Shown in pieces: positions 36,478 through 45,340 of a stretch of DNA of 64,000 bases; the stretch's first letter is position 1; every line of letters begins with the position of its first letter. A model generated the notes under the pieces. The model was given only the letters and a program-made list of their open reading frames with translations. It was not told where the DNA came from and made no database searches. The stretch spans positions 19,096 through 83,095 of the forward strand of contig BQJA01000004.1 in assembly GCA_021604405.1 (NCBI GenBank), read 5' to 3'. The stretch comes from Nitrosomonas sp. (GTDB lineage: Bacteria; Pseudomonadota; Gammaproteobacteria; Burkholderiales; Nitrosomonadaceae). The translations under genes were made by a program, and so were the position numbers.

Positions 36478-37137
36478 TCATGGCTCTCTGTCGCCGTTGT
36501 AATAATATGGCGCGACTGGTCGTTGAATAACTGCCCGGGTATCATCATCCGCATTTATTCCGATACGATGGTTGATAATGTGATTGTCGGGTCCACCATT
36601 GAAATGGCGGGTGGAGGGATAAATGTCCTTGCTCATCGTGGCGTCAGCGGGATGGTATCTGTGCGCTTCTCTTCTGAGAATCGTGCTTCCAATAATTCCG
36701 CTGATAATTCCGCCAGAAAGAATGGCCGCGGCATTTCCCGGTATCATAACGTCAGTAAAATCCACAATACCACAATTCATGCATACTGGCGGCTGTTGGT
36801 ATCTTGGGTCGATTGCTGCGTCTGTACTTTTAAGGCTTATGGCATTTCCGCCTGATGATGTCGAGCCAGCACGATTAACCTCCTTGAAAGGCATTTCGGC
36901 GTCAGGACTTGGTGTTGAGGTAATTGTTTGTTTCCGGCCACTTGGACTGTTCTGTTCAGCAGCCTTATTTTCAACATAAGATGATTGGGAAAATACACGC
37001 TCCTCAGCTATTCCAGGTATCAAGCCGATCATGACACTGAATACAAGCATACGGCAGATTTGCCAGGAAACTCCGGGAATCCGGGTTTTACTATTAATTG
37101 TATTTTTTTCTTTCGACATAATAAGTCTTATCGGCAA
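36478..37137 (-). CDS. Exported glycine-zipper protein with CxxCG motif
   Basis: A 219-residue exported protein. The start is TTG at 37137: a perfect AAGGAGG (37146-37152) stands eight bases from it, whereas the in-frame ATG at 37119 has no ribosome site. A signal peptide spans roughly residues 25-50 (ending RVFSQS). PPVCMNCGIVD near 116-126 followed by the zipper GNAAAILSGGIISGIIGSTI near 133-152 is the arrangement seen in glycine-zipper 2TM (SlyB-like) envelope proteins. The C-terminal 60 residues are His- and Tyr-rich and of no known family. Function unknown. It is divergent from the glutamate dehydrogenase gene across 340 bp. Confidence 0.7.
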   Translation of the reverse strand: MPIRLIMSKEKNTINSKTRIPGVSWQICRMLVFSVMIGLIPGIAEERVFSQSSYVENKAAEQNSPSGRKQTITSTPSPDAEMPFKEVNRAGSTSSGGNAISLKSTDAAIDPRYQQPPVCMNCGIVDFTDVMIPGNAAAILSGGIISGIIGSTILRREAHRYHPADATMSKDIYPSTRHFNGGPDNHIINHRIGINADDDTRAVIQRPVAPYYYNGDREP

Positions 37138-37477
37138 ACTGAAATCCTCCTTTATACATAAATTATCTTACCTGTATTTATTGCAAACTGTTTCATTTAA
37201 AGACGTTTACTGCGAGTCCGATATAGCCAAAGGCAATTCGAGGTTGAGTATTTGACACGGCAGGCATGCGCTGATTCCAACAGCAGGGCAGGAGCGGTAC
37301 TTTCAAGCTGTTGCCGAGAGAAATGCAAGGGTTACGGGAGAACCTGCAATAGTCACGATTTTTTATATTTGACGAACAGGATAGCCACCGCCCACCAGCC
37401 TGCGCACTGACAGATGGGCTGTGCTGTGGTAAAAGATATCTTTTGTAACACCAATCCGGCTCAGGGAATGATGATTC
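37138..37477. promoter_or_regulatory. Divergent upstream region, 340 bp
   Basis: This gap lies between the leftward glycine-zipper gene and the rightward NAD-glutamate dehydrogenase gene and should hold both promoters. The left end carries the AAGGAGG ribosome site of the leftward gene. Short open frames here have no recognisable features. No specific operator was identified. Confidence 0.4.
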
Positions 37478-40400
37478 ATGGTACAAAATAGCCTCACCAC
37501 AACCCGCATCGAATCTGTTAAAGCTTTAGCAAAATCGACGCTGCCTTCTGCAACGTCACTGCCCATGTTCATCGAGCAGTTTTACCGAAACATGGATGCC
37601 GATGAACTGGCCGAACGCGATCTACATTCTTTGTTTGAAGCCGCCCGCGCCTCGTGGGATTTGTTGCAGACCAGTAACGGTATCGATCCAGCCATCCGCA
37701 TTTACAACCCCGATAAGCAATCTGACAAGTGGGCGTCGAATTTTACAATCGTCGATCTGGTTTTGCCTGATATGCCATTTTTAGTGGACTCTATTGCTAT
37801 GGCCATGCAAAGACAGGGATTGGCTATTCATTTTCTTCTCCATCCTCTGTTTGTCACAGACCGTGCAAAAAACGGGACGATAGAAAATATCTGTGTTCCA
37901 AAACAAGCCAACAACTGGAAAAACGCCAAGCGAGAATCTGTCATACACGTTGAGATCGATCGAATCTCTGATACATCTCAGCAGGCGACCGTGTGCCAGG
38001 AACTCGAATCAGTGCTCACCGATGTTGAACATGCCGTTACCGATTGGCCTTTGATGCGAGAAAAAATTCTCGAAATAAAAGTGCAAGCTGCCAACGCACC
38101 CGCCAATATTGACAAACGCGAACGCACGGAAACACTGACTTTCCTGCAATGGATTCATGACGATCACCTAACCATTCTGGGTTATCGTGAGTATGCGCTG
38201 CGGGAGGTAGACAGCAACCTTGAATTGCACGCCCTGGCGTCTTCCGGTCTGGGCATTCTTCGCTGCGAAGATGCTGAGTCCCTGTCGCTATCCTTTGCAG
38301 CTCTGCCGCCTGAGATTCGTAAACTGGCAACCAGCAAGAATCTCCTGATCACCAACAAATCCAATTCCCGAGCCACCATTCACCGTCCTGGTTATATGGA
38401 TTACATCGGTGTCAAAAAATACGATTCTTCCGGTAAGGTCATCGGTGAGCATCGTATCTTAGGCCTTTATACGACTTCTGCATTTAATACACCGCCGAAA
38501 GATATCCCTTATCTGCGTTTGAAAGTTGAACGTTTGCTGGAACGCGCCGACCTGCCCGCGAAAAGCCACCGCGCCAAGTTGCTGATGGATATTGTGGGTT
38601 TTTATCCGCGTGATGAATTGTTTCAAATCAGTGACGACGATTTATTTCGCATCGTGACGGGCATTCTGCATATGCAGGAACGCCAGCGCGTACGGTTATT
38701 CGTGCGGGAAGATGCATACCGGCGTTTTGTGACATGTCTGGTTTATGTACCCAGAGAGCGTTTTTCGACCGGTGTCCGCATACGAATATTGACTGAATTG
38801 AAAAACGTCTTTGATGGTAGTGAAGAACCGCAGTTCAATGTACAGATCGGTGATTCGCTGCTAGCCCGTATCTTTGCTGTGATCCGGATTAGCGACTATC
38901 AATGCGACATGCCGGATATCAAAGAGCTGGAACAATCCCTGACTCTGTTGACTTGGCAATGGAAAGATTTCTTGCGCAGTGCGCTTTTCTGCGCCTACAG
39001 TGAAAGCACCTCGCTGCGCTTATTTGAGCAATATGCCGAAGCCTTTCCAGTGGACTACCAGGAATGGAACGATGCCAGTACGGGTGTTGATGATATCCAG
39101 TCAATGGAAAGTCTGAACGACGATAAACCCTTGTCGATTCGTTTGTATCAGCGGAAAGAAGACATGTCCAGATCCGGTCACTTCCGCATCAAGATCTATA
39201 ACCTGGTTGCACCCATTGTTCTTTCTGATACGTTGCCGCTACTGGAAAACATGGGATTGCGCGTGATCAATGCCAGGCCGTATCAAATAACAAAAACGAA
39301 TCAACAACAGGCCTGGTTGCTGGAATTTCAGGTCAGCACCGATTGCACCGGCTGCCTGGATCTTGACAATTTATCCGACTTGGTTAGCGATACATTCGTG
39401 GCAACCTGGTTCGGTAAAGTCGAAAACGACCCGTTCAATGCCTTGGCGATCAAAGCCAGTCTGCCTTCGCGCCAGGTCATTATTCTGCGCATGTACAGCC
39501 GCTACTTAAAGCAGGTCGGCCTGCCTTACAGCCAGCATTACATTGCCGAAACTTTGCAAGCAAAGGCTAATATCGCCAGCCGGCTGGTCGCATTATTTGA
39601 AGCAAAGTTTAGCCCAGACCGGCACAGCCTGGAACGCATGCAGTCCATTGAGAATGACATACAGCAGGCGCTGGATGATGTCAGCAGCCTGGATCAGGAT
39701 CGTATCCTGCGTGCACTGATGGGCTTGATACTTTGTACCCTGCGTACCAACTGCTACCAGGATGATAAATCTTATATGTCTATCAAGCTTAGCTCGCGCG
39801 ACATTGAGGAATTGCCCGAGCCCCGGCCGCGCTATGAAGTATTCGTGTATTCGCCCGATACAGAGGGCGTGCATTTACGCGCCGGCAAAGTGGCCCGCGG
39901 TGGCCTGCGCTGGTCGGATCGCAAAGAAGACTATCGTACTGAAGTCTTGGGCCTTGTCAAAGCACAAATGGTTAAAAATGCCGTTATTGTCCCCGAGGGC
40001 TCCAAAGGCGGCTTCATCGTCAAGGAATCATTGGCAGGGCTCGACCGCGCGACGATTAAGGAGAAAGTTCTCGCGTCATACAAAACCTTTATTCGGGGCT
40101 TGCTGGATATTACTGACAATCTGGTGAATAATGAAGTTAAACAGCCGGACGGCGTGATTCGCTATGACGATGATGATCCCTATCTGGTTGTTGCTGCAGA
40201 TAAAGGGACGGCAACCTTTTCCGACATAGCCAACGGCGTATCGCAGGCATATGATTTTTGGCTCAGCGATGCTTTTGCCTCGGGTGGCTCCAATGGTTAC
40301 GATCATAAAAAAATGGGGATTACCGCGCGTGGCGCCTGGGAATCGGTAAAGCGCCATTTTCGCGAACTCGGGAAGGATATTCAAAACGAACCTTTTACCG

Positions 40401-42307
40401 TTGTTGGTATTGGTGATATGTCGGGCGATGTGTTTGGTAACGGCATGTTGCTTTCCAAGCAAATCAAGCTGATTGCCGCTTTTGATCACCGCCACATTTT
40501 CATCGATCCCGACCCGGATGCCGCAGTCAGTTATAAAGAACGCCAACGACTGTTCGAGCTTCCCGGTTCCAGTTGGGATGATTATGATAGATCGTTGCTC
40601 TCCGAAGGCGGGGAGATATATTCCCGCAGTCTGAAGTCGATTGAACTTTCTGATGCGGCAGTAAAGGTTCTGGGGCTTGGCAAGAATCGCTTCACTTCAT
40701 TAACACTGATTAATGCGTTGTTAAAAGCGCCGGTGGAACTCATCTGGAATGGTGGTATTGGCACGTATATTAAAGCGTCCGGAGAATCGCATGCTGATGT
40801 CGGAGATCGCCACAATGACAATATTCGTATCAGTGCCAGCGAATTGCGCGCAAAAGTTATCGGTGAAGGCGGCAATCTGGGTGTCACGCAAATGGCGCGA
40901 ATTGAGTATGCCAAACTCGGTGGTATGTGCAACACCGATTCGATCGACAACTCTGCCGGTGTGGATTGTTCTGATCATGAAGTGAATATCAAAATATTGT
41001 TGAATGCCGCGATGCAAAGTGATGTCCTGGATAACGTCGCGCGCAATAAACTGCTGCGGGAAATGACCGACGATGTAGCGCAATTAGTTCTGCAGCACAA
41101 TTACACCCAAACACAGGTAATCAGCCTGATGGTAGACCGGCGGCAGTCCTTGTTCAATGAACATGTGCGGTATATGCGTGCTTTAGAGCGTTTGGGTTTA
41201 TTGAAACCCGCGATCGAATTTTTACCTGACGAAGAAGAGCAGGCGCAAAGAATTGTGGATGGTACGGGTATGACCCGGCCAGAGCTCTGTATTTTATTGG
41301 CTTACGCCAAGATTGACGTATTTTTGCAATTGGTCAGAAGTCATCTGGTCGATGAAAAATATTTTGTTGATGACACGAGCCACTACTTTCCGGAACGATT
41401 ACGTAGACCCTTCGCCGAACAAATTCGCCAGCACCGGTTGCAGCGCGAAATTATTGCAACCAAGACCACGAACAACATGCTCAACCGCATGGGCGCTACC
41501 TTTGTATTTAGACTGCAGGAATTGACCGGTGCACCGGCGTATCGTATCGTCCGCGCCTTCAGTATTATCCGAGACAGCTTCCGACTACCTGAATTGTGGC
41601 AGCAGGTTGATCACCTGGATAATCAAATTCCCACGTCACTGCAGTTTCAACTGCAACACCGGATCAATCAGCTCGCGGAACATGGCAGCTTATGGATATT
41701 GCGTACTTATCGTCAAAATGAGTCTATACACACCATGATCCGGGAATTTCGTCACTGTATTGAAACACTGAATAACCATTTTAACGGCTTTCTCTCGGAA
41801 TCGCATCGTGAACAGTGGCAATTAACGCAACAAGCGCTAAGCGCGGAGGGGGTGCCCGACAGTCTTGCTAATTCACTGGCGGCATTGGAAATTGACTATT
41901 TGTTCCTCGATATTATTCTTCTTGCCAACGATACCGGCAAACCACTGGAAGATTGCGCGAAGATTTATTTCTCCCTGCTCGACATACTTGATACATATTG
42001 GCTGCATCTGGAGATGCGCCGGTTTAAAGCGGAAGACAATTGGCACGCCGCTGCACGCTCCAGTCTGGAAGAAGAGCTTTATGTCCTTGAACGAAAAATC
42101 GCATGTGCCATGATCCGTGCTACGGAAGAAACACCGTTCGACCCATTTGCTGTCACGGCAGTATGGCAAGACAAAAACAGCAATCAATTGAGCCATTGTA
42201 AAGAGACATTCGGTGAATTGCAGTCGGTGGAGCCCACTAGCCTGGCAATTTTTATGGTCGCCATCCAACAGTTGCGCTCACTGTTGCATGTGAGTAGTAT
42301 GGGATAA
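37478..42307 (+). CDS. gdhB: Large NAD-specific glutamate dehydrogenase
   Basis: A 1609-residue enzyme of the L_180/GDH2-like class, matching the usual 1600-residue length. The N-terminal 700 residues are the regulatory ACT-like region. The catalytic core has ARGGLRWSDRKEDYRTEVLGL near 807, SKGGFIVK with the catalytic lysine region near 845, GDMSGDVFGNGML near 980, AFDHRHIFIDPDPD near 1002, and GEGGNLGVTQMARIEYA near 1130. It oxidatively deaminates glutamate to 2-oxoglutarate with NAD. In an organism short of carbon this usually feeds the TCA cycle from amino acids. The stop is 172 bp before the DUF2835 gene. The symbol follows Pseudomonas usage. Confidence 0.95.
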   Translation: MVQNSLTTTRIESVKALAKSTLPSATSLPMFIEQFYRNMDADELAERDLHSLFEAARASWDLLQTSNGIDPAIRIYNPDKQSDKWASNFTIVDLVLPDMPFLVDSIAMAMQRQGLAIHFLLHPLFVTDRAKNGTIENICVPKQANNWKNAKRESVIHVEIDRISDTSQQATVCQELESVLTDVEHAVTDWPLMREKILEIKVQAANAPANIDKRERTETLTFLQWIHDDHLTILGYREYALREVDSNLELHALASSGLGILRCEDAESLSLSFAALPPEIRKLATSKNLLITNKSNSRATIHRPGYMDYIGVKKYDSSGKVIGEHRILGLYTTSAFNTPPKDIPYLRLKVERLLERADLPAKSHRAKLLMDIVGFYPRDELFQISDDDLFRIVTGILHMQERQRVRLFVREDAYRRFVTCLVYVPRERFSTGVRIRILTELKNVFDGSEEPQFNVQIGDSLLARIFAVIRISDYQCDMPDIKELEQSLTLLTWQWKDFLRSALFCAYSESTSLRLFEQYAEAFPVDYQEWNDASTGVDDIQSMESLNDDKPLSIRLYQRKEDMSRSGHFRIKIYNLVAPIVLSDTLPLLENMGLRVINARPYQITKTNQQQAWLLEFQVSTDCTGCLDLDNLSDLVSDTFVATWFGKVENDPFNALAIKASLPSRQVIILRMYSRYLKQVGLPYSQHYIAETLQAKANIASRLVALFEAKFSPDRHSLERMQSIENDIQQALDDVSSLDQDRILRALMGLILCTLRTNCYQDDKSYMSIKLSSRDIEELPEPRPRYEVFVYSPDTEGVHLRAGKVARGGLRWSDRKEDYRTEVLGLVKAQMVKNAVIVPEGSKGGFIVKESLAGLDRATIKEKVLASYKTFIRGLLDITDNLVNNEVKQPDGVIRYDDDDPYLVVAADKGTATFSDIANGVSQAYDFWLSDAFASGGSNGYDHKKMGITARGAWESVKRHFRELGKDIQNEPFTVVGIGDMSGDVFGNGMLLSKQIKLIAAFDHRHIFIDPDPDAAVSYKERQRLFELPGSSWDDYDRSLLSEGGEIYSRSLKSIELSDAAVKVLGLGKNRFTSLTLINALLKAPVELIWNGGIGTYIKASGESHADVGDRHNDNIRISASELRAKVIGEGGNLGVTQMARIEYAKLGGMCNTDSIDNSAGVDCSDHEVNIKILLNAAMQSDVLDNVARNKLLREMTDDVAQLVLQHNYTQTQVISLMVDRRQSLFNEHVRYMRALERLGLLKPAIEFLPDEEEQAQRIVDGTGMTRPELCILLAYAKIDVFLQLVRSHLVDEKYFVDDTSHYFPERLRRPFAEQIRQHRLQREIIATKTTNNMLNRMGATFVFRLQELTGAPAYRIVRAFSIIRDSFRLPELWQQVDHLDNQIPTSLQFQLQHRINQLAEHGSLWILRTYRQNESIHTMIREFRHCIETLNNHFNGFLSESHREQWQLTQQALSAEGVPDSLANSLAALEIDYLFLDIILLANDTGKPLEDCAKIYFSLLDILDTYWLHLEMRRFKAEDNWHAAARSSLEEELYVLERKIACAMIRATEETPFDPFAVTAVWQDKNSNQLSHCKETFGELQSVEPTSLAIFMVAIQQLRSLLHVSSMG

Positions 42308-42479
42308 AGCGCTCAGCGACATATGGGCGTGGTTATCGCGACGCGCATATTTAATTTGCGCGAGCTTGACAACAATAAAAGATCTGTTATCGGTTCTGTA
42401 AATGAAGAAGATTATGGTACCGAAAAAATGGTTACACCATCGGTAGTTGATTATTATGTACCATTAGTGAGATTGGCAG

Positions 42480-42710
42480 ATGAATCAACGTTTGCATGTT
42501 GTTCTCAACATTCCGGTGCATGAACTTATCCATTATTATGAAGGTATGGTTGAATCGGTTGTGGCAACGACGACTGATGGCCGCACGATAAAATTTCCAG
42601 CCAGCATTCTACGCTCGATCGTGCAAAATAATGGTGTGCACGGTACGTTTGAGCTGGTATTCAATGAGCATTATAAGTTTGTATCGATCAATCGTATAGA
42701 TAACGGATGA
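42480..42710 (+). CDS. DUF2835 family protein
   Basis: A 76-residue protein matching DUF2835: VVLNIPVHELIHYYEGMVESVVATTTDGRTIKFPA covers residues 7-41, then SILRSIVQNNGVHGTFEL and the C-terminal FVSINRID. It is a small all-beta/alpha cytoplasmic protein of unknown function. It lies between the glutamate dehydrogenase and EttA genes in the same orientation. The longer frame at 42323-42523 that overlaps its start is not considered coding. Confidence 0.85.
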   Translation: MNQRLHVVLNIPVHELIHYYEGMVESVVATTTDGRTIKFPASILRSIVQNNGVHGTFELVFNEHYKFVSINRIDNG

Positions 42711-42823
42711 TTGCGCGCATAATCCTTGCTTTTATTACTAGACAACGTGCGTTAAACTTTCTATCCGACAAACTTCCCTGAATAAACACTTTTTTTACCC
42801 CCTATTTTATTAAGATAAGTCAA

Positions 42824-44488
42824 ATGGCTCAATATGTTATGTCTATGCTCCAGGTGAGCAAGATCGTCCCCCCAAAGCGTCAAATTATTAAGGATATTTC
42901 GCTCAGCTTTTTTCCGGGCGCGAAGATTGGTTTATTGGGGCTAAACGGTTCCGGTAAGTCTACAGTACTGCGGATTATGGCAAACGAAGACAAGGAATAC
43001 GATGGAGAGGTGCAGCGCCTGCCGGACATCCGCATTGGTTACTTGCCACAGGAACCACAGCTGAATCCAGCGCACACCGTGCGTCAGGAAGTGGAAGAAG
43101 GACTCGGCGAAGTGATGCAAGCGCAAAGAAAACTGGACGACGTATATGCAGCTTACGCCGAAGAAGATGCGGACTTTGATGCACTTGCTGCCGAGCAAGC
43201 ACGTCTGGAAGCGATTATTGCGACAGCTGGCAGCGATACTGAGCATCAGATGGAAATCGCAGCGGATGCGCTGCGCCTGCCACCGTGGGAAGCAGCCATT
43301 AAGCACCTGTCGGGCGGTGAAAAACGGCGTGTCGCGTTGTGTAAGCTGCTTCTGGAAAAGCCTGACATGCTGTTGCTTGATGAACCGACTAATCACCTTG
43401 ACGCTGAGTCGGTGGAATGGCTGGAACAATTTCTGGTGCGTTTTCCCGGGACCGTGGTGGCCGTGACACATGATCGTTATTTTCTCGACAATGCTGCCGA
43501 GTGGATACTCGAGCTTGACCGTGGCCGTGGTATCCCATGGAAGGGCAACTATTCGAGCTGGCTGGAGCAGAAGGAAGCACGTCTGGAACGGGAAAGTAAA
43601 CAAATGGACGCGCATATGAAGTCGATGAAGCGGGAGTTAGAATGGGTGCGACAGAACCCGAAAGGACGACAGGCAAAATCCAAAGCACGTCTTTCCCGCT
43701 TCGAGGAGCTCTCTTCTCAGGAATACCAGCAACGTAACGAGACTCAGGAAATTTTTATTCCGGTTGGTGAGCGGCTGGGTAATGAAGTCATAGAATTTAA
43801 AAATGTTCGCAAAGCATACGATGACCGGTTGTTGATCGACAATCTTAGTTTTAATGTGCCGCCAGGCGCAATTGTTGGCATTATTGGCCCGAATGGTGCT
43901 GGTAAATCGACACTGTTTAAATTGATAACCGGCAGAGACAAAGCAGATTCTGGCGAGGTGAATATCGGTGCCACGGTGAAGATAGCGCATGTTGATCAGG
44001 CGCGTGATGCACTGGCGAACGATAAGACTGTTTTTGATGCGATCTCCGATGGCAATGATATGCTTACGGTAGGCAAATATACAATCCCGGCGCGTGCTTA
44101 TCTTGGTCGTTTTAACTTCAAAGGTGGTGATCAGCAAAAGATTGTCGGCCAGCTTTCTGGTGGTGAACGGGGACGTCTGCATTTGGCCCGGACACTGATT
44201 TCAGGGGGTAATGTATTGTTACTGGATGAGCCCTCCAATGATCTCGATGTGGAGACTTTGCGTGCGTTGGAAGATGCGGTATTGGAATTTGCCGGCTGTG
44301 TGCTGGTTATTTCGCATGACCGCTGGTTTCTCGATCGCATTGCCACGCATATCCTGGCGGCTGAAGGTGATTCGCAATGGGTATTCTTCAATGGTAATTA
44401 TCAGGAATATGAAGCGGATAAGAAGAAACGGCTTGGTGAAGAAGGTGCAAAACCGAAGCGGCTCCGATATAAGCCGATCAGCCGTTGA
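42824..44488 (+). CDS. ettA: ABC-F translational throttle factor EttA
   Basis: A 554-residue soluble protein with two ABC ATPase domains and no membrane segments. Domain 1 has GLNGSGKS near 39 and LSGGEKRR near 163; domain 2 has GPNGAGKS near 356 and LSGGERGR near 443. The arm and linker between them contain SWLEQKEARLERESKQM and the conserved WVRQNPKGRQAKSKARLSRFE near 275. This is the EttA/YjjK subfamily, which binds the ribosomal E site and gates entry into elongation according to ATP/ADP ratio. The start is ATG 42824, preceded by AAGATAAG. Confidence 0.95.
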   Translation: MAQYVMSMLQVSKIVPPKRQIIKDISLSFFPGAKIGLLGLNGSGKSTVLRIMANEDKEYDGEVQRLPDIRIGYLPQEPQLNPAHTVRQEVEEGLGEVMQAQRKLDDVYAAYAEEDADFDALAAEQARLEAIIATAGSDTEHQMEIAADALRLPPWEAAIKHLSGGEKRRVALCKLLLEKPDMLLLDEPTNHLDAESVEWLEQFLVRFPGTVVAVTHDRYFLDNAAEWILELDRGRGIPWKGNYSSWLEQKEARLERESKQMDAHMKSMKRELEWVRQNPKGRQAKSKARLSRFEELSSQEYQQRNETQEIFIPVGERLGNEVIEFKNVRKAYDDRLLIDNLSFNVPPGAIVGIIGPNGAGKSTLFKLITGRDKADSGEVNIGATVKIAHVDQARDALANDKTVFDAISDGNDMLTVGKYTIPARAYLGRFNFKGGDQQKIVGQLSGGERGRLHLARTLISGGNVLLLDEPSNDLDVETLRALEDAVLEFAGCVLVISHDRWFLDRIATHILAAEGDSQWVFFNGNYQEYEADKKKRLGEEGAKPKRLRYKPISR

Positions 44489-44676
44489 TTTTTATTCAAT
44501 ACAGCGTGTCATGAGTCAGCATAACTTTGGCGTATATCCGGATAATTACGCGTTGATCTTTTATAAATAGGAAATATGCACGGTTAATAAAGGTAAAAGT
44601 GCATATATGGTTCATTGGTCGTGCCAATATGTTGAAACTCAGGCGCAACCGTATACATAACAAAAAAACCAAAATT

Positions 44677-45081
44677 ATGATTGGAATCTTGATTATCTCC
44701 CACGAGAATCTGGCCGACAGTTTAGTTCAGTGTGCGACGCACGTCTTGGGTGAAAAATTGCAGCAGGTGAAGTATTTGAGTGTATTTGCGCATGACAACC
44801 CTGATGACGTTGTTTTAAAGGCGCGGAAATTGGTCAGTCAGATTGATGCCGGCGATGGTGTGTTGGTGTTAAGCGATATTTATGGCGCGACGCCAAGTAA
44901 TATTGCCCGACAATTGATTAAACTTGGCAGGGTGGAATGTCTGGTTGGCGTTAATCTGCCTATGCTGATACGAGCGCTGACTTATCGTAATGAGCCACTT
45001 GTCGTCATGATAGAGAAGGCAGTCAATGGCGGAAAGGATGGTATCTTTCATGTACGCCTGGAACCATGCGATGCAGTATAA
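44677..45081 (+). CDS. PTS EIIA component, mannose/fructose (EIIA-Man) family
   Basis: A 134-residue protein when started at ATG 44677, which places the family N-terminus MIGILIISH correctly; an upstream in-frame start at 44599 would add 26 atypical residues. The phosphorylated His9 is in ISHENLADSL. The core LVLSDIYGATPSNIARQLI near 67-85 matches EIIA-Man. It accepts phosphate from HPr. No EIIB, EIIC or EIID gene is present, so it is probably regulatory rather than part of a sugar uptake system. Its stop overlaps the HPr start by 11 bp. Confidence 0.92.
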   Translation: MIGILIISHENLADSLVQCATHVLGEKLQQVKYLSVFAHDNPDDVVLKARKLVSQIDAGDGVLVLSDIYGATPSNIARQLIKLGRVECLVGVNLPMLIRALTYRNEPLVVMIEKAVNGGKDGIFHVRLEPCDAV

Positions 45082-45340
45082 GGAAATAGAAATCATCAAT
45101 AAACTCGGACTGCATGCGCGTGCATCAGCCAAACTTACCAAACTGGCCAGTCAATTTAACTGTGAGGTATGGCTGTCGCGCAGTAGTCGCAGGGTTAACG
45201 CAAAAAGTATCATGGGTGTGATGATGCTGGCGGCGAATAAGGGTGCAAAGGTTGGAATAGAAACGATCGGCGAGGATGAAGTCGAGGCCCTTTCGGCTAT
45301 AGTGGAGCTGATTGAAGATTATTTTGGAGAAAGTGAATGA
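45071..45340 (+). CDS. ptsH: Phosphocarrier protein HPr
   Basis: An 89-residue HPr when started at ATG 45071. That start places the phosphorylated His15 (LGLHARASAKL) and the regulatory Ser46 (NAKSIMGVMML) at their canonical numbers. A longer reading from 45026 lies inside the EIIA gene and is rejected. It carries phosphate from enzyme I to EIIA. Ser46 is the site for HPr kinase in organisms that have one; that gene is not in view. It overlaps EIIA upstream and enzyme I downstream (4 bp), indicating tight translational coupling. Confidence 0.95.
   Translation: MQYKEIEIINKLGLHARASAKLTKLASQFNCEVWLSRSSRRVNAKSIMGVMMLAANKGAKVGIETIGEDEVEALSAIVELIEDYFGESE

Noticed and set aside
42323-42523. 66-codon frame before the DUF2835 gene
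   Set aside because: It overlaps the DUF2835 start in another frame and has no family features.
45026-45070. Longer HPr start at 45026
   Set aside because: It lies inside the EIIA gene and would move His15 and Ser46 off their canonical positions.
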